64,000 bases of DNA from Syngnathus acus (Eukaryota; Chordata; Actinopteri; Syngnathiformes; Syngnathidae): contig NC_051088.1 in assembly GCF_901709675.1 (NCBI RefSeq), forward strand, positions 12,007,693 to 12,071,692, in the 5' to 3' direction. The notes under the pieces were generated by a model. The model was not told where the DNA came from. It made no database searches and worked only from the letters and a program-made list of their open reading frames with translations. Positions 39,382-51,224 of the stretch are shown here, piece by piece; the stretch's first letter is position 1; every line of letters starts with the position of its first letter. The position numbers and the translations under genes were made by a program.

Positions 39382-39861
39382 GATGGAAAATGATTCCACA
39401 AAGTATCGCGAGATCACATCGGAAAGGGGATTCCGGATGCTGCGTTTGTGGTGTGATAGGATGTAGGAATTCTTAATGTCGGTTAGAATGGAAGGGAGGG
39501 GAGACGGGGGAGTAACACCAAGTTATTGCGACTTTTTGTATAAAGGTTAATATTATTTGAATTTAATATAAAGATTTTTGGATTTTTGACCGCCTCTACT
39601 AATTTACTGTGAATGAACATGGCTCATTTTATGTTTTAATTGAGGTTTTGTTTTTAGGGTGTGTGAGAACTGTTCAGAGAATCCACCAAGAAACAACTGT
39701 CTAATATTTATAAATGTTCCCTTTATTGAAAAAAAACCTCCACAACAGTTTTGTAACCATAACACATTACTGAACACACTGTACAGTATATACAAAAAAA
39801 GTTTTCCAAGGAAACTGAAATCTTTTGGAAAGGGTGCAATAGTAACTTATTGTAAATAAAA
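39382..39861. other. ICMT promoter and RTEL1 3' UTR
   Basis: This 480-bp spacer contains the ICMT 5' region on the right of its ATG and the RTEL1 3' UTR on the left of its stop. The two minus-strand genes are therefore close tandem neighbours. I see no other element. Confidence 0.65.
39722..39727 (-). terminator. rtel1: Polyadenylation signal of RTEL1
   Basis: A minus-strand AATAAA lies about 135 nt past the RTEL1 stop codon and before the ICMT promoter. It is the only canonical signal seen in this short spacer. Confidence 0.6.
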
Positions 39862-42800
39862 TCATGCAGTTGATTGCCTGTTCTCAGTTTCTGTCTGCTC
39901 TCTTGAACCAGGATCAGTGTTAGCAGATAGACCCATCAACTCCTTCAACATCGCTTTGTACTGCTTCTTATGGTGAGGGCGAATGACATTGGTAAATTCT
40001 TCAGATGAGAGAAAGAAATTTGATAAGTGAATTAAAATAAATAAAATAAAAATAAATTAAAAAAAGACAAATTTCAATGTGATGAGAGTGCACTTACTGA
40101 TTAGAAGGCTGAAGTCTTCATCTTTCTCTGTTAATAAGGGTACGGCTGTAGTCACCAAATTTTCATAGTTGTCCGTCATCTTGTAGGCGTAAATAGCTCG
40201 ATAGAGTTGAACTGATCCATCTGGACCGAGTGCTCTTCTCATATCAGCCAGAAATACAGCCCGGTTCCTCCTTTGTAGTTCATCATCTGCTATAAATAGA
40301 TAGTTCAATATCAATGTGGTATTGTAATTCCAAAATCCCTGTCTTCTGGTGAAGCCATCCTTTTGTCTGTTTTTGCAACCATTCATAAACCCTTCCACCT
40401 TAAGAAAGAAAAAAAAGCTAACGCAGGGGTTTTACAATTAAGAGTTGGAACTTGATTTAAAATGAGCATTTGGTATGACCTACCGGTCTCAGTTTCTTTA
40501 TCTTCTTCCAGTTTGGGTTGCTCTTCATCCAGCTTCGCTTCAGTGGGTTGGTCACCTGCTGGACAGCAGAATAAAGCAGACGATTGAGACTTTGAATGTA
40601 CAGCTACTGTGACTACTAACGTGCCGTAGTCTATCAGTCATCTAGAAGGACTGAAGAAATTAAAGACTCAATCATACAGTACCATGTTGACCTACCACTA
40701 TGTGACGCCCCTGAGCTCTTTTCGTCTTTGCGTATCGAGTGTTTCGCTTCGTAGCCACAACTAGTACCAGTCAGCTCCCGGCATTTCTCGTCAAATGCCT
40801 TCCTGTGATGTGGTCGCACAAAGGGGTATAAACCTGTGACAAATTTGATGATGTTTATATTATTACTAATTCGGGAGTTACATTTTTGGTTCAAACGACT
40901 TACCCCGGAAAAGTCTATAAGTATGAGGGTCGTGGATTAGCAGCGATGTGCCGGACAGCAGATTGTCCAGATTGTCATTCTGCTTGTAGGATTGCAGAGC
41001 CTGGTGAATTTGCTCAAAGTTGACCTCGCTCAATGATGATTTTAAGTCTACCAGAAAGCACCTCGCGATGCTGGTTTTTCTATTTCCAGGAGCCAAGCCA
41101 GAAACACTTGGCTTTGTTAAAGAGAATAAAGATCATAAAAAAAAAAAATCTTAATTATAATGTTATAATAACAGGGACACATAGAGACAGATATATGAGC
41201 TAGAGTGGACAAAGCTTGCTTGTTTAGTGTTAGTAACAAAGGTTCTTGATCGGGTTGAGTTGTAATCATACTTATACTTACAATTATTTTTAAAACGGTT
41301 TTAATTTGCCCCAAAACAATGTATGTTTGACTCTCGCTAAAGATAAAAAAAACAAAAAAAAAAACGACAATAAATCCTGACTGAAATAATCAGGTAGTTG
41401 TTTCACTGGAAATGTCAAATACTGCAGGCTACCTGTTCTTGGACCAAATTGATTTTGCGTTTGCCTCCACGCATCATCTCTTCCATTCTCTTGTCGTTTT
41501 GAAGCGAAAGTGTGGACAAATTGCTTTGCTAGAAAAGAAATGTGTGGAATTAAAATTTAAAACGTGTTTATTGATCTTCTATACTGCTTATTCGCATTGG
41601 ATTCACATGTGAGCTGCAGCCCGCCTAACCCAGCTGACTTGAGGCCAGAGACCAGTCCAGGGTTTACCCTGGATCTGTTTTGTCTGTTTTCTAGTATGGT
41701 ATGAGATGTTTTGTTTGGCCCACAATGTCAAAAATCAGCCTCTGCGGTAACAAAACAGACACTACAATCATATAAAGAAACTGTTGCTGTTGCTAAATAG
41801 TGCTCATCATATTTCCACTTTTTCATCATTTTCTCTCTAGACGAATCAAATATAAAATACAAATAAATCAACCTACCATCGCTTGTCCAAAAGCACCTCT
41901 CCATTCGCATTGGCGCTCTACTCGCTCAAGGGCCTCAAACAGGTTGGTTGGTTTGATTTTACTCTTTTGAGTCTGAACCCCATACTGTTTAAAAATAGCA
42001 TATTCGGTATCTTCATCTAATGGAGGAGAGGAATAGAAGAAAACATTTAAATGTATTGAAGTGGTCAAGCTCAAGTAAACACTCACCAGTTCTCCTCCTT
42101 TTTAGAGTGGAAGTGTGTACGTCTAGCATTTTGGCCTTTTGAATGGACGGCATTTTGCAGGCTGCGTAAGAAGTCGCAGCAGAGCATTGAGGAACTGATG
42201 ACTGACAACTGCCTGCAGGAAACACAGAGGGATCGGGCGCAGGATTCTTCTCCAAAACAGGCCTCTGGTTAGACATTTCAACAAAACAGGTGTCAGTTCA
42301 TGTACTGTTGTAGCCATTATGTGAAGTAGTAAAACTAATATTTTAAATATTCAACCATTCATTACATTATACATGAGTACAAAGACAACTTCGGTACAGT
42401 TTATTCTACATATACCTATGTAGAATACAGTCTGATATGTGTATATAGATTATTATTTAACAATAGCATAAAATAAAGAAATTGGGAGGCAATTAGGAAA
42501 CAGTCACCACAAGAGAACTCCTATACAGTTGTGATCTTTATCACATTCAATGATGACTGATAATAATAACATTGACAGTCTATCACAAATTATAACTTGT
42601 TGCTTTTGTCTCTTTTTATGTTAACAATACTTAGCAGTAGCAAGAGTCAAGAACTGATGTACCATTTTCTGCGCAACCCTGAAGAACTGACAGACATCAC
42701 GAACAATGTTCCCAAACTTGTCATAAGACCGCACATAGGGCCTCACCCATGATGGAAGCTGAGATTGGGCATCTCTGCTTTTAAATCTGTTTTAGAAAAC

Positions 42801-45800
42801 AAATTCCCAGGAAAAGCAGATGACTGGTAAATTTTCATTGGAGCATAGTAAAATAACGATGTCATAAATAATGTAATTTAATTGGTTTGACAATGAAAAG
42901 AAAGTCATTTAAAAAGAAAAAAAACCATAGAGCAGATACTGGGCATGCTCTAGTGTTGAGATCAGAATGACATTTTATACATGTCTATTATTTTATTATC
43001 ATCAGACTGGATTAGAGTGTATGATAAGCACTGTATCTGACCTCTGATCGCAGAGGAAGATGGCTCCATAGTCGTCCTTGTGGCGAATGACTCTGCCGAT
43101 AGCCTGATTGACAGCTCTGAAAGCCTGCTCTCTGTACCACTCCTGCCCTGTAAGGAGCTGCAAAAGCACACCCACACCCCATACACAAAACTTGTCAAAG
43201 CAAGACTGACACCCAAATCTAGATGTCATTTGACCAAACAGGAGTTCCAGAATGCTCTCAGAATGCCAAACTCCAAGTTAGAGTCATTGCATATGGCAAG
43301 TAAATACAATAAGTCAAGAGAGCAATTGTTGCATCATACCATATACAATATACGTATACAGAAATTTGACTTGATATGGTATCGTCACACCAGAAGCAAA
43401 ACATGAATATAATGAAAATCACCTTCTGGCCAGGTACCGCTAATTGCTTTCGGTTCATCTCGTCTAAGAACTGCATCTTCAAAATGATTCTCGGGTCCAT
43501 CTTCGGCGGAAATGGGAGTCCGGTGACTATAACGCCACGACCAAAGGTATTTGTAAAATCCAGACCTTCGCTAGCCTAAAGAAGAAACAAATGTTAAGAG
43601 CTTCTGGGACATACAAAAAAAGATCAAAACAATGTTGTGATCAATTTAAAAAAATATTTATGTAATTATGACCAAAATCAGTGGTAGAATATTGGACACC
43701 TCATTGGGGGACTGTCCATCAGGGTTAATTAACTGGTTGGTCTACATATGCTCTGTGGAGGAAAAAAATCGTTTTGTCCTATGGGGCTACGAGACACTGG
43801 ATATGGAATGTACTAGATATATGTAAAAACTCTACATTTATGGAAAACAGCAAAGACCAAAAAATAATGAAATGAGCAATCCATGAACATTCACCTTCCC
43901 CCGACACACTGCAGCAAAGATTGCGCCTCTTGATTGAAAGTCATTCACTTTGGTGTAATAACCCTCGATGGCCTAAAAACATAGACAAGAGCAAATTATT
44001 TTACAAAATATCTTTGTTAATAGTCAATATTTTTGCAAATCATTTTGTGGCAGATAATTCATTGGGTCTTTGTATTTAGGGTTCATACAAATGGAAAACA
44101 CATTTACCTCAGCAAAAGCTCCCTTCCCTTTTGGTTCCACAAATATTGGCTTTACACTTTCAATCTGATTTGCGTGTCCTTTGTCCTGATGAAGATGATT
44201 GCAATTTTTCAATAGAAATATTTACAATTTAAAAGGCTAAACTATAATAAAAGTAGTATTGAATTGATTTGATCTTCACTCACTCTCCAGAACTCCAAAG
44301 TTTTATCCATCAAGTAGAAGGAGGGAAAAAACAAGAGAAGACCATTGGGTACAATCCGGGTCAGGTTTACTGAGGAGACAGCAAAAGTTAAAACATACTT
44401 TAAGCGCATGTTTTTTTTTTAGAATAACACTGTGAGGGTAAATGAGTAAAAAAAATAAATAAAAAATGCAATTTGTACTTACCCACAGTGTTTCCTAAAG
44501 ATGACATGTTTTCAGGATTAAATCTTTAAAAAAAGAAATATTCAACCTTGTCAGCATTAACTTACTATGTTACCCATAGGTAAAAAAGTAGCATTTTATA
44601 TGTTAGTGTTAGAGTCACGTCACTTCAATTTAAACGGCAAATTTTACATAGAGTTGGCTGAAGCTGGACACGTTTTCTTCAGTTAAGGAAACGCACTAAA
44701 AACAAAGACAACAGAGGACATTTGTTTCGTTCTACTTACAATGAATATACTGTATGTACTGACCTTCTATCAAATGCTGAACTCAATGGTACTCTATCAG
44801 GACCTTGGTCAATGACACTAACAAAGATCTGATCCCGCTCAATCACATGGCTGTTTTCCAAAGACACAGAAAAGGGTCTGCACATGAAGAAAGAGAAAAA
44901 GCACATCGGTCAACAGAAACACTTTTTATACAGTTGCCACCATCTATTTTTAACATACATGGAGTGTAGTGAACTATTTTTGTCAATGATGCATTCTGTG
45001 AAGCGCTGATGGGTTAGACTCTAATATACGTACATCCTCATCTCTGACGCAAAGGAGCTCAGGGGAGAAAGGGTACCGCTGGTCAGAATGATGCAGCGAA
45101 CACCTTGACTCTTCAAGTCCTGCATGCTGAAGCCCGGAGAGAAACACCAATAACTCAGAATGTTTCCTAGAAGACACATAACAAAGGAACAAACACATAC
45201 TCAAGGCTATTAAATTACACTACAATATGCTTCATAGCACTGAATTGGCTTTTTATCTTCTTAAGCACTGAATATTCAATTGATTTACGGTACCTGGTTT
45301 CTTTGTTGATGAAGCCCATGGGTCACCATTTTTTTGTTTCTTCTGAGTGTCTTTGTGGATGTGAACCTACAGCCAACAGAGAAAATAAAATGATTACTAC
45401 TCTTGGGGCCCTGGGAGGGAGATGAAAAGCTGCAACACGAAAATGGCTGAAAATTCATAACAAAACATGAACAAAGGAAGAAAGAATGAAGAAAAACAAT
45501 GTGTGGGTGTAGCACACAAATTCCAAGGGCACTGGTTTAGAACCTAAAAGTATGTACTGTATGCAAGTGTATCGCAAAATCTTTAAGAAAATAAATTGTA
45601 TTTATGTGGAAAAACAACTCACCTTAAAATGAGCAGTATTGGTTTCCATGACCATTTGCCGATCTTTCTGTGCTAATTCTTTACCACAGAACACCAACTA
45701 TAAGAGGGAGAAAAAGAACACCTGTTTCTACTGCCCTACATAATCAATGAGTAATCTTATTAAATCCATGACAATAGTTGTAACAGGAGATTAGGAGGTG

Positions 45801-48800
45801 TGTGTAGATGTACGCTCTTTAAGTACAACATTTGTTGCTTCCAATATTAACTGTGAAATTACAATCCTATGCATAGTGTATGCGTAGCTTATATAAATGT
45901 ACCAATTTACCAAACTTTTCAACTACTACTTTGTATATTCACTTGACACACTACCTGTATGATGTCCAAGAGCTTCTGCAAGCCGCTCGTATTGAGGAAT
46001 ATCCCTGGCTCTGTGAAATACATGTCATACATTTACAATAATGGCAATTCAAGTTTAGGGCTCTCTGGCTAAGAAAGTGACTTAAATGTGATGCCGACTG
46101 AAATGTTATTCATCAACAATACTTAGGTAACTGATGTTATAGGTTATAAAATACAGCGTGTTCAAAATAGACAGCAGGATAAGGACTTGAGCAATACTTA
46201 CGTCCTGCTAGATATCCAATGATCTGCTCCAGAGCTTCAGACATAGCCTCTTTGGTGTCGTATGTCAAGTGGGCTTTCTCGAGCAGCTCATATATGAAAC
46301 TGTGAAGTACATCACAAGTGTTACAAAAAGTAATCTATTTTGAAGTGTGATTAAGGGGCCATCTATTGAGCACAACACTTTGAGGTGTCACTTACATTCC
46401 AGGTCTTGTAATGCCTTTGTCTTCCGAAACCTCAAAGGATTCAATAGCTGCCTCCAGTTTCAACACAGCCTCTGGAAATAATGACAACAATGGTTTCGGT
46501 ACTAGAATAATAAATTAAACACCATTATGACAAGTAAATAGGGATTAACACATTGGAATACTAACCTTTGAGTTTAGCAACAACTTGGATGTCTGTTTTT
46601 AAACCTGAAATGGCAAAAAAAAAAAAGAGCTTCTGTAATTGAAGGGCAACTATAGTACGTATAGATTAGCTTTATTTATTTTTTTGTTGTATTATACATT
46701 ATGTGTGAAAACTTCATAGCTATCGTGGAATGGAACAATAATCCAAGCAAATCAACAACACAAGAGACAGCTATTTTGTCAAGAATTGAGGCATTTTACA
46801 TTCCAAACCTTGAGACGAAGTGTCCGCAAAACTTGCTTCTTGAACATGGTCATTTAACAATCTGGTAAGCGCATTAATGGCTGAGGCTAGATCATATGGC
46901 GTCATGTCAAATGATGTTGACTCTTCACACGTCCTTTCCTGCAATTGAGGAAATATAACTTGCATCAGATAAAATGCTTAATTGCCAACATTTGCCCCTC
47001 TAGACAGAAAAATGTCTAACACTTCACACGGAGTAGGAAGCAACCTCATCTAGACTATTAATTAAGAGTAATATTGCAGAGGGCAGTCTTACTACATTAT
47101 GAGCCTCATCAAAGATGACAACAGATCCAGCCAAGTCGATGCTCTGAGCTCTGCGGCTCTGTGGAAAGATAAGAAGCAGAAAAAAAACAAAATTGTATTT
47201 ATTTACCAAAGAAAATAAAAACACCATTGCCCACTTTTGACTAAGGATCTTTTTTTTCCTAATCAGACAAACGTTCAAGGATACAAAGCCCTAAAAATGT
47301 GTTATGCTGTATAGCATCACAGATTTTTCTACGTTTCAGTACAAGCTAAGATCTATCAAAGCTACTGCTTACCTTGGGATCCAGCAGGTAGTTATACGGC
47401 ATGAAAATGATATCAGCCTGCTGTTTTAAAGCACGTGAGAGATAATACGGACAAGCCCTGTAGAAAAAAAAAAGAAACAGACAAAAATTGCAATTGACAT
47501 TTTTGACCCAAAATGGGAATGTGTTCACGCTCCTATAAATTATAAATAAAATTTCAATCATCTTTAACATAGATCAGTCCTAGTTTGAGTAAGCGTAACA
47601 ACATGAATGTCATACCTATGTTTGTTGCCAAACTTGACAAGGTCTTCCACATCCACAATTTGCTCCACCAATCCTTTGTCAGTGCTTTTCTCTGAAGAAA
47701 AGACATTCCCAGAAGTTAATCAAGTGTTGACTGAATTACAAAAACAGATTCAAACCACCTAAATATATTGTCATGAAACTATTACCTTCAACGTTGTTGT
47801 AGAAGACACACGACCTTGTGGAGACTTTCGCTCGACACAAATGGACCTTAAAAAATAAAAACAGGTAGTTGCATAGAAATAAACATTTATTATATCCTTT
47901 CACACCAGTCAAAATAGCTGTTTTTGCTTTATTGCTGAGCTAACATTTTCTATGATCTGTCTTGAACAACTTATTGTGAATATTGCTCCCTAAAAAGATA
48001 AGCACTTTCCTAAAATGGTTAATGTCATGCTTTTTTGGGGGGGGCTTTTTATTACAGCACACAAAAAACATACCTTGAGATGGTTACTTTCCTGTCGCAT
48101 CACTTCTGGATTGATACACAGCTGCTCTCTTGATCCCAACACAGACACCTTAGGTCTGAATCAAAGACAAAACACAATACTTTCACAAATGACTTTCCCC
48201 AGACTCCACATTAGACAGTCCCCCTCGCAAATGTTTAATTCATTTTTCATAAACTCTATAAAGTTTCAAGGAATCATTTGAGGAGATGCAGACATCAGCT
48301 TTTGATGTGAAACTGACAATGAACGTACTTCTCAATGAAAATGCGACTGTATTTCTTTTCTTAATTCAATGGAATCAACTTTAGGCTAACTATTTGACTA
48401 TTGAAAAAAGATATCTTACTTGTATGATGTGTTCTTTAACTCATTAACAACTTGGGTTAGCTGCGAGTGTGTCCGTGATGCATAGATGATCTTGGGGACA
48501 TCAGAGCAGGAGGCTAAAAAACAACAATAAATGGATTTACTCCCAAAAAAACTCTCATATATGTAGAAACACACAACCAAAACATCTCACACACACAACG
48601 CTAAAAAAAAAACATTTAAAACACACTACCCAAAAAAATATTTAAAACACACTACCCCAAACTCTTAACAGACTAAAAAAAAAAATTGAAATCTTTTTGT
48701 GTGTTGTGTGAATTTACAGTCAAAAAGCTAGGTCACATGTGATGGTTTTGCAGTCTTCAGCACAAATAACTTTCAAAATAAACAGTGTTAGTTTGTAACT

Positions 48801-49398
48801 CAAAACAACAAGGAACTGATTTTGGCAATATTGTGGGATGTACATACTTGGCATTGAACCATCTTCTGAAGATGCCCCCCAAGATTCTGGAAAATTATCA
48901 GCTGAGGTATTGTTCTCCTTCAACCTTTCTGCTATTATACGTCCCAGGATGCCATCTTTGAAGTGCTCCCTCCATCCCAAGGTGGCACATAGCAGACACA
49001 ATGTTTTCCCAGTGCCTGTGGGACTCTCCAGGATTCCATTAACCCCCTGCAAAAAAAAAAAAAGTGTACAGTGCACAGTTCATGCGTTCGCAGTTTTCCT
49101 GTATTACAAACACTAAAGAATGGCACGAAATACAAATGAACTTAAATGTATAGTGTCATGTTGTGAAGAGAAAGGGAATCGTGATTACATGGACTAAAGC
49201 AGTTATCAAAGCATTCAAGGAACGACAATAGGACAGACGAAGTCATATTGGCAAACGAGCTTTAGTCTCGCCTGCTTCTCGGATGTTAACACTCACGTTC
49301 TTTAGACATTCAATAACTTTCATCATGTAGTCCTTCTGACATTCATACGGGGTGAAGGGAAACTCCACTCTCACTCCGTCCAAAGTTAATGAAGGCAT
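39862..49398 (-). CDS. rtel1: RTEL1, iron-sulfur DNA helicase of telomeres and replication
   Basis: RTEL1 is an SF2/XPD-family 5'-3' DNA helicase that dismantles T-loops, D-loops and G-quadruplexes. Exons: 49297-49398, 48848-49046, 48420-48513, 48074-48155, 47786-47846, 47616-47691, 47373-47457, 47093-47158, 46809-46938, 46566-46604, 46396-46471, 46202-46299, 45955-46010, 45623-45697, 45294-45366, 45034-45166, 44764-44877, 44483-44523, 44284-44369, 44108-44185, 43895-43972, 43423-43575, 43042-43157, 42663-42786, 42087-42264, 41877-42016, 41433-41528, 40904-41111, 40696-40833, 40484-40558, 40098-40289, 39862-39998. This makes 1,132 residues. Walker A SPTGTGKT has K48, the four Fe-S cysteines fall at 145, 163, 172 and 207 as in human, DEAH is at 250-253, and motif VI is QAIGRVIRH at 683-691. 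Two harmonin-like domains follow. Confidence 0.96.
40098..41111 (-). other. rtel1: Two harmonin-N-like domains of RTEL1
   Basis: Exons 28-29 encode the first domain ([20 protein letters not shown] then [16 protein letters not shown]), and exons 31-32 encode the second ([16 protein letters not shown] then [17 protein letters not shown]). Both end in the same RPHH(R/K)K pattern, showing an internal duplication. In human RTEL1 these domains mediate protein contacts. An acidic linker ([17 protein letters not shown]) lies between them. Confidence 0.85.
41580..41670 (-). mobile_element. Degenerate SINE-like fragment
   Basis: In RTEL1 intron 26-27, GTGAGCTGCAGCCCGCCTAA and CCAGTCCAGGGTTTACCCTG resemble the reverse complement of the SINE body at 32220-32300 (CAGGGTGTCCCCCGCC, GGGATAGGCTCCAGCAC). 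Divergence is high, so this is a likely but not certain relative. Confidence 0.4.
48610..48660. repeat. Short direct repeat in RTEL1 intron 2
   Basis: ATTTAAAACACACTACCC occurs twice within about 45 bp, in A/C-rich low-complexity sequence. No function is suggested. Confidence 0.6.
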
Positions 49399-50050
49399 GA
49401 TTGGTCTCGAAATGTTACAAGAAACTTTTAGCTTTTACTGTCGCAAAATAAGGTAATCAACTCCCTGGTCATTGGAGGAAAAGGAGAAAAAAAAAAAAAC
49501 ATTCATTGTTAGAGAATGCCTGTCAGCGTCCTTATTTGCCGCCAACGACTACTTCCGCCTCAAGCTTTCTTCTTCGTCTCTTAGTTGAATGGCAGATTAC
49601 GACTCTTCGGTACATACCGCCACCTACTGTGCAGGAGCTGGGTACTACACCAACTGCTCATCCGCATTGTAAATTCCAACAAAATCCGATTACCGTTATC
49701 GATTGCACAGTATTTAATCGATTTGAAAATTGTTGTCTTATCAACCACATTAATGTACATTATAAAATCATGACACAGTCGTGTTTTTCGGTGTAGTACA
49801 CTTAATCGTGTGACGTAGTGACCTGTTTTCTTCAATGGGATGTCATCAGTGTAGGCCTGTAATGGAAGTGACAAATCCTGAAAATTGGCTGAAATTATAA
49901 AAAAATATTTTGTTTGAATCAATTCAGTTCATCAGAATCATTAAAAAAAGTCACACTCCACATATTTTTAAAGAATCCAACAATTATCTTTTATTCTATT
50001 TTAGTGGAATACAATATTCATGAAATACATTAAGTGGGTTGTTATTCACT
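49399..50050. other. RTEL1 promoter and NDUFB11 3' end
   Basis: This roughly 650-bp spacer lies between two minus-strand genes. Its left part is the RTEL1 5' region, and its right end holds the short NDUFB11 3' UTR. No other coding signal is convincing. Confidence 0.6.
49990..49995 (-). terminator. ndufb11: Polyadenylation signal of NDUFB11
   Basis: A minus-strand AATAAA lies about 55 nt after the NDUFB11 stop. Confidence 0.65.
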
Positions 50051-51224
50051 CTACTCTTCTTCAGCGCTGGGCAGAATAATTTTGCTGGGGTTGTAGTAGT
50101 TTTCATCTATCAGAGGCAAACCCTCCATCTCTTTCTGCAGGATCACACGTTCCGCTTCCCTTCTGGCCCACTGACGCATCCTGGAATACAAATGCAGAAG
50201 AAACCAGCTGAATGTTAAGGAGGACAGGTCCATGCTGAGATACCAAGTGCTTCTAGTACAACACAAAATTTTGATCAGGGTCGGAATAAAACTGCAATCT
50301 ATGATCTTACGTTGTGGTGAACATGATAATGCAGAAGGAATTAAAATACGAAGCAACCTACCCGTGGTCTGGTAAATAGTGAAGGAATGTTCCACCAATG
50401 ACAAGACACACGGAGATGCCAAAGAAGAAGCCCACTCTCATATTCCATTGATCAACCACCGGGTCAGTGGAGAAACCATGGTAATCTGGATTCTGTGGAG
50501 GGGGGGTGGGAGAGAACATGATGCAGTGAATGCAAATGTCATGTCTCATTTTTCATGACTGCCAAACTAAGTATTGCCCAAATTGAATGCAATACTGCAA
50601 TATGACAAGACTGTGCAATGATAATAAACATTCTAATCGTCCCCAAGGGAAAATGGTTGTGTAAGACACTGATCAATAGGATAGGTATTGAGAACTGCAA
50701 TGGTATGCTTTCACTAGTCATTCACCATGTACAGTAATCAAAATGAATGTCTGATTTAATTCTACGTGGGGATGGAGGTGCATTAGCCGGGGTCATGCAC
50801 CACATTATACAAATTATTATACAACCGTATTCCGGTGGTTAATCAGACGGAAAAGTGACATTAAGCTGAATGTGGAACAATGTTTATATTTACTGCGGCC
50901 TCGTTGATGTCATTCGTAAGAAAAAATAATAATAATAACACAGTCAACAAGAAAGTAATTAATAACTTAGAGGAGTCGTATGGTTAGTTCCACTAAGCGC
51001 AATGTAATGTAATGTCAAGTGTATTAGAAGCGCGCAAAATCACAACTCACCTTGACAAAGGGGCTGACCTCACCATGGCTGCCACTCGCTGCAGCCTGCT
51101 GCAGCTCGGTCACGGCAGTCGCACCGGCTGCGCCACTCGGCTTCGACTGGGACACGCATCGAACGGGTACACGAGAACTTAACCGGGGGAAAGCTGTCCC
51201 AAGCCGTGACAGCGGGCCTAACAT
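50051..51224 (-). CDS. ndufb11: NDUFB11 (ESSS), accessory subunit of respiratory complex I
   Basis: NDUFB11 is a single-span inner-membrane protein of the complex I membrane arm, required for assembly. Three exons on the minus strand: 51051-51224, 50362-50492, 50051-50180. They total 435 nt, giving 144 residues. The N-terminus is basic and serine/alanine-rich ([20 protein letters not shown]), a plausible mitochondrial presequence. The family core [19 protein letters not shown] is followed by a membrane span at about residues 78-99 ([18 protein letters not shown]), then [14 protein letters not shown] and the C-terminal NPSKIILP. The frame stays open upstream of this ATG, so a longer N-terminus is possible, but this start gives the expected length and presequence. 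Confidence 0.94.
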
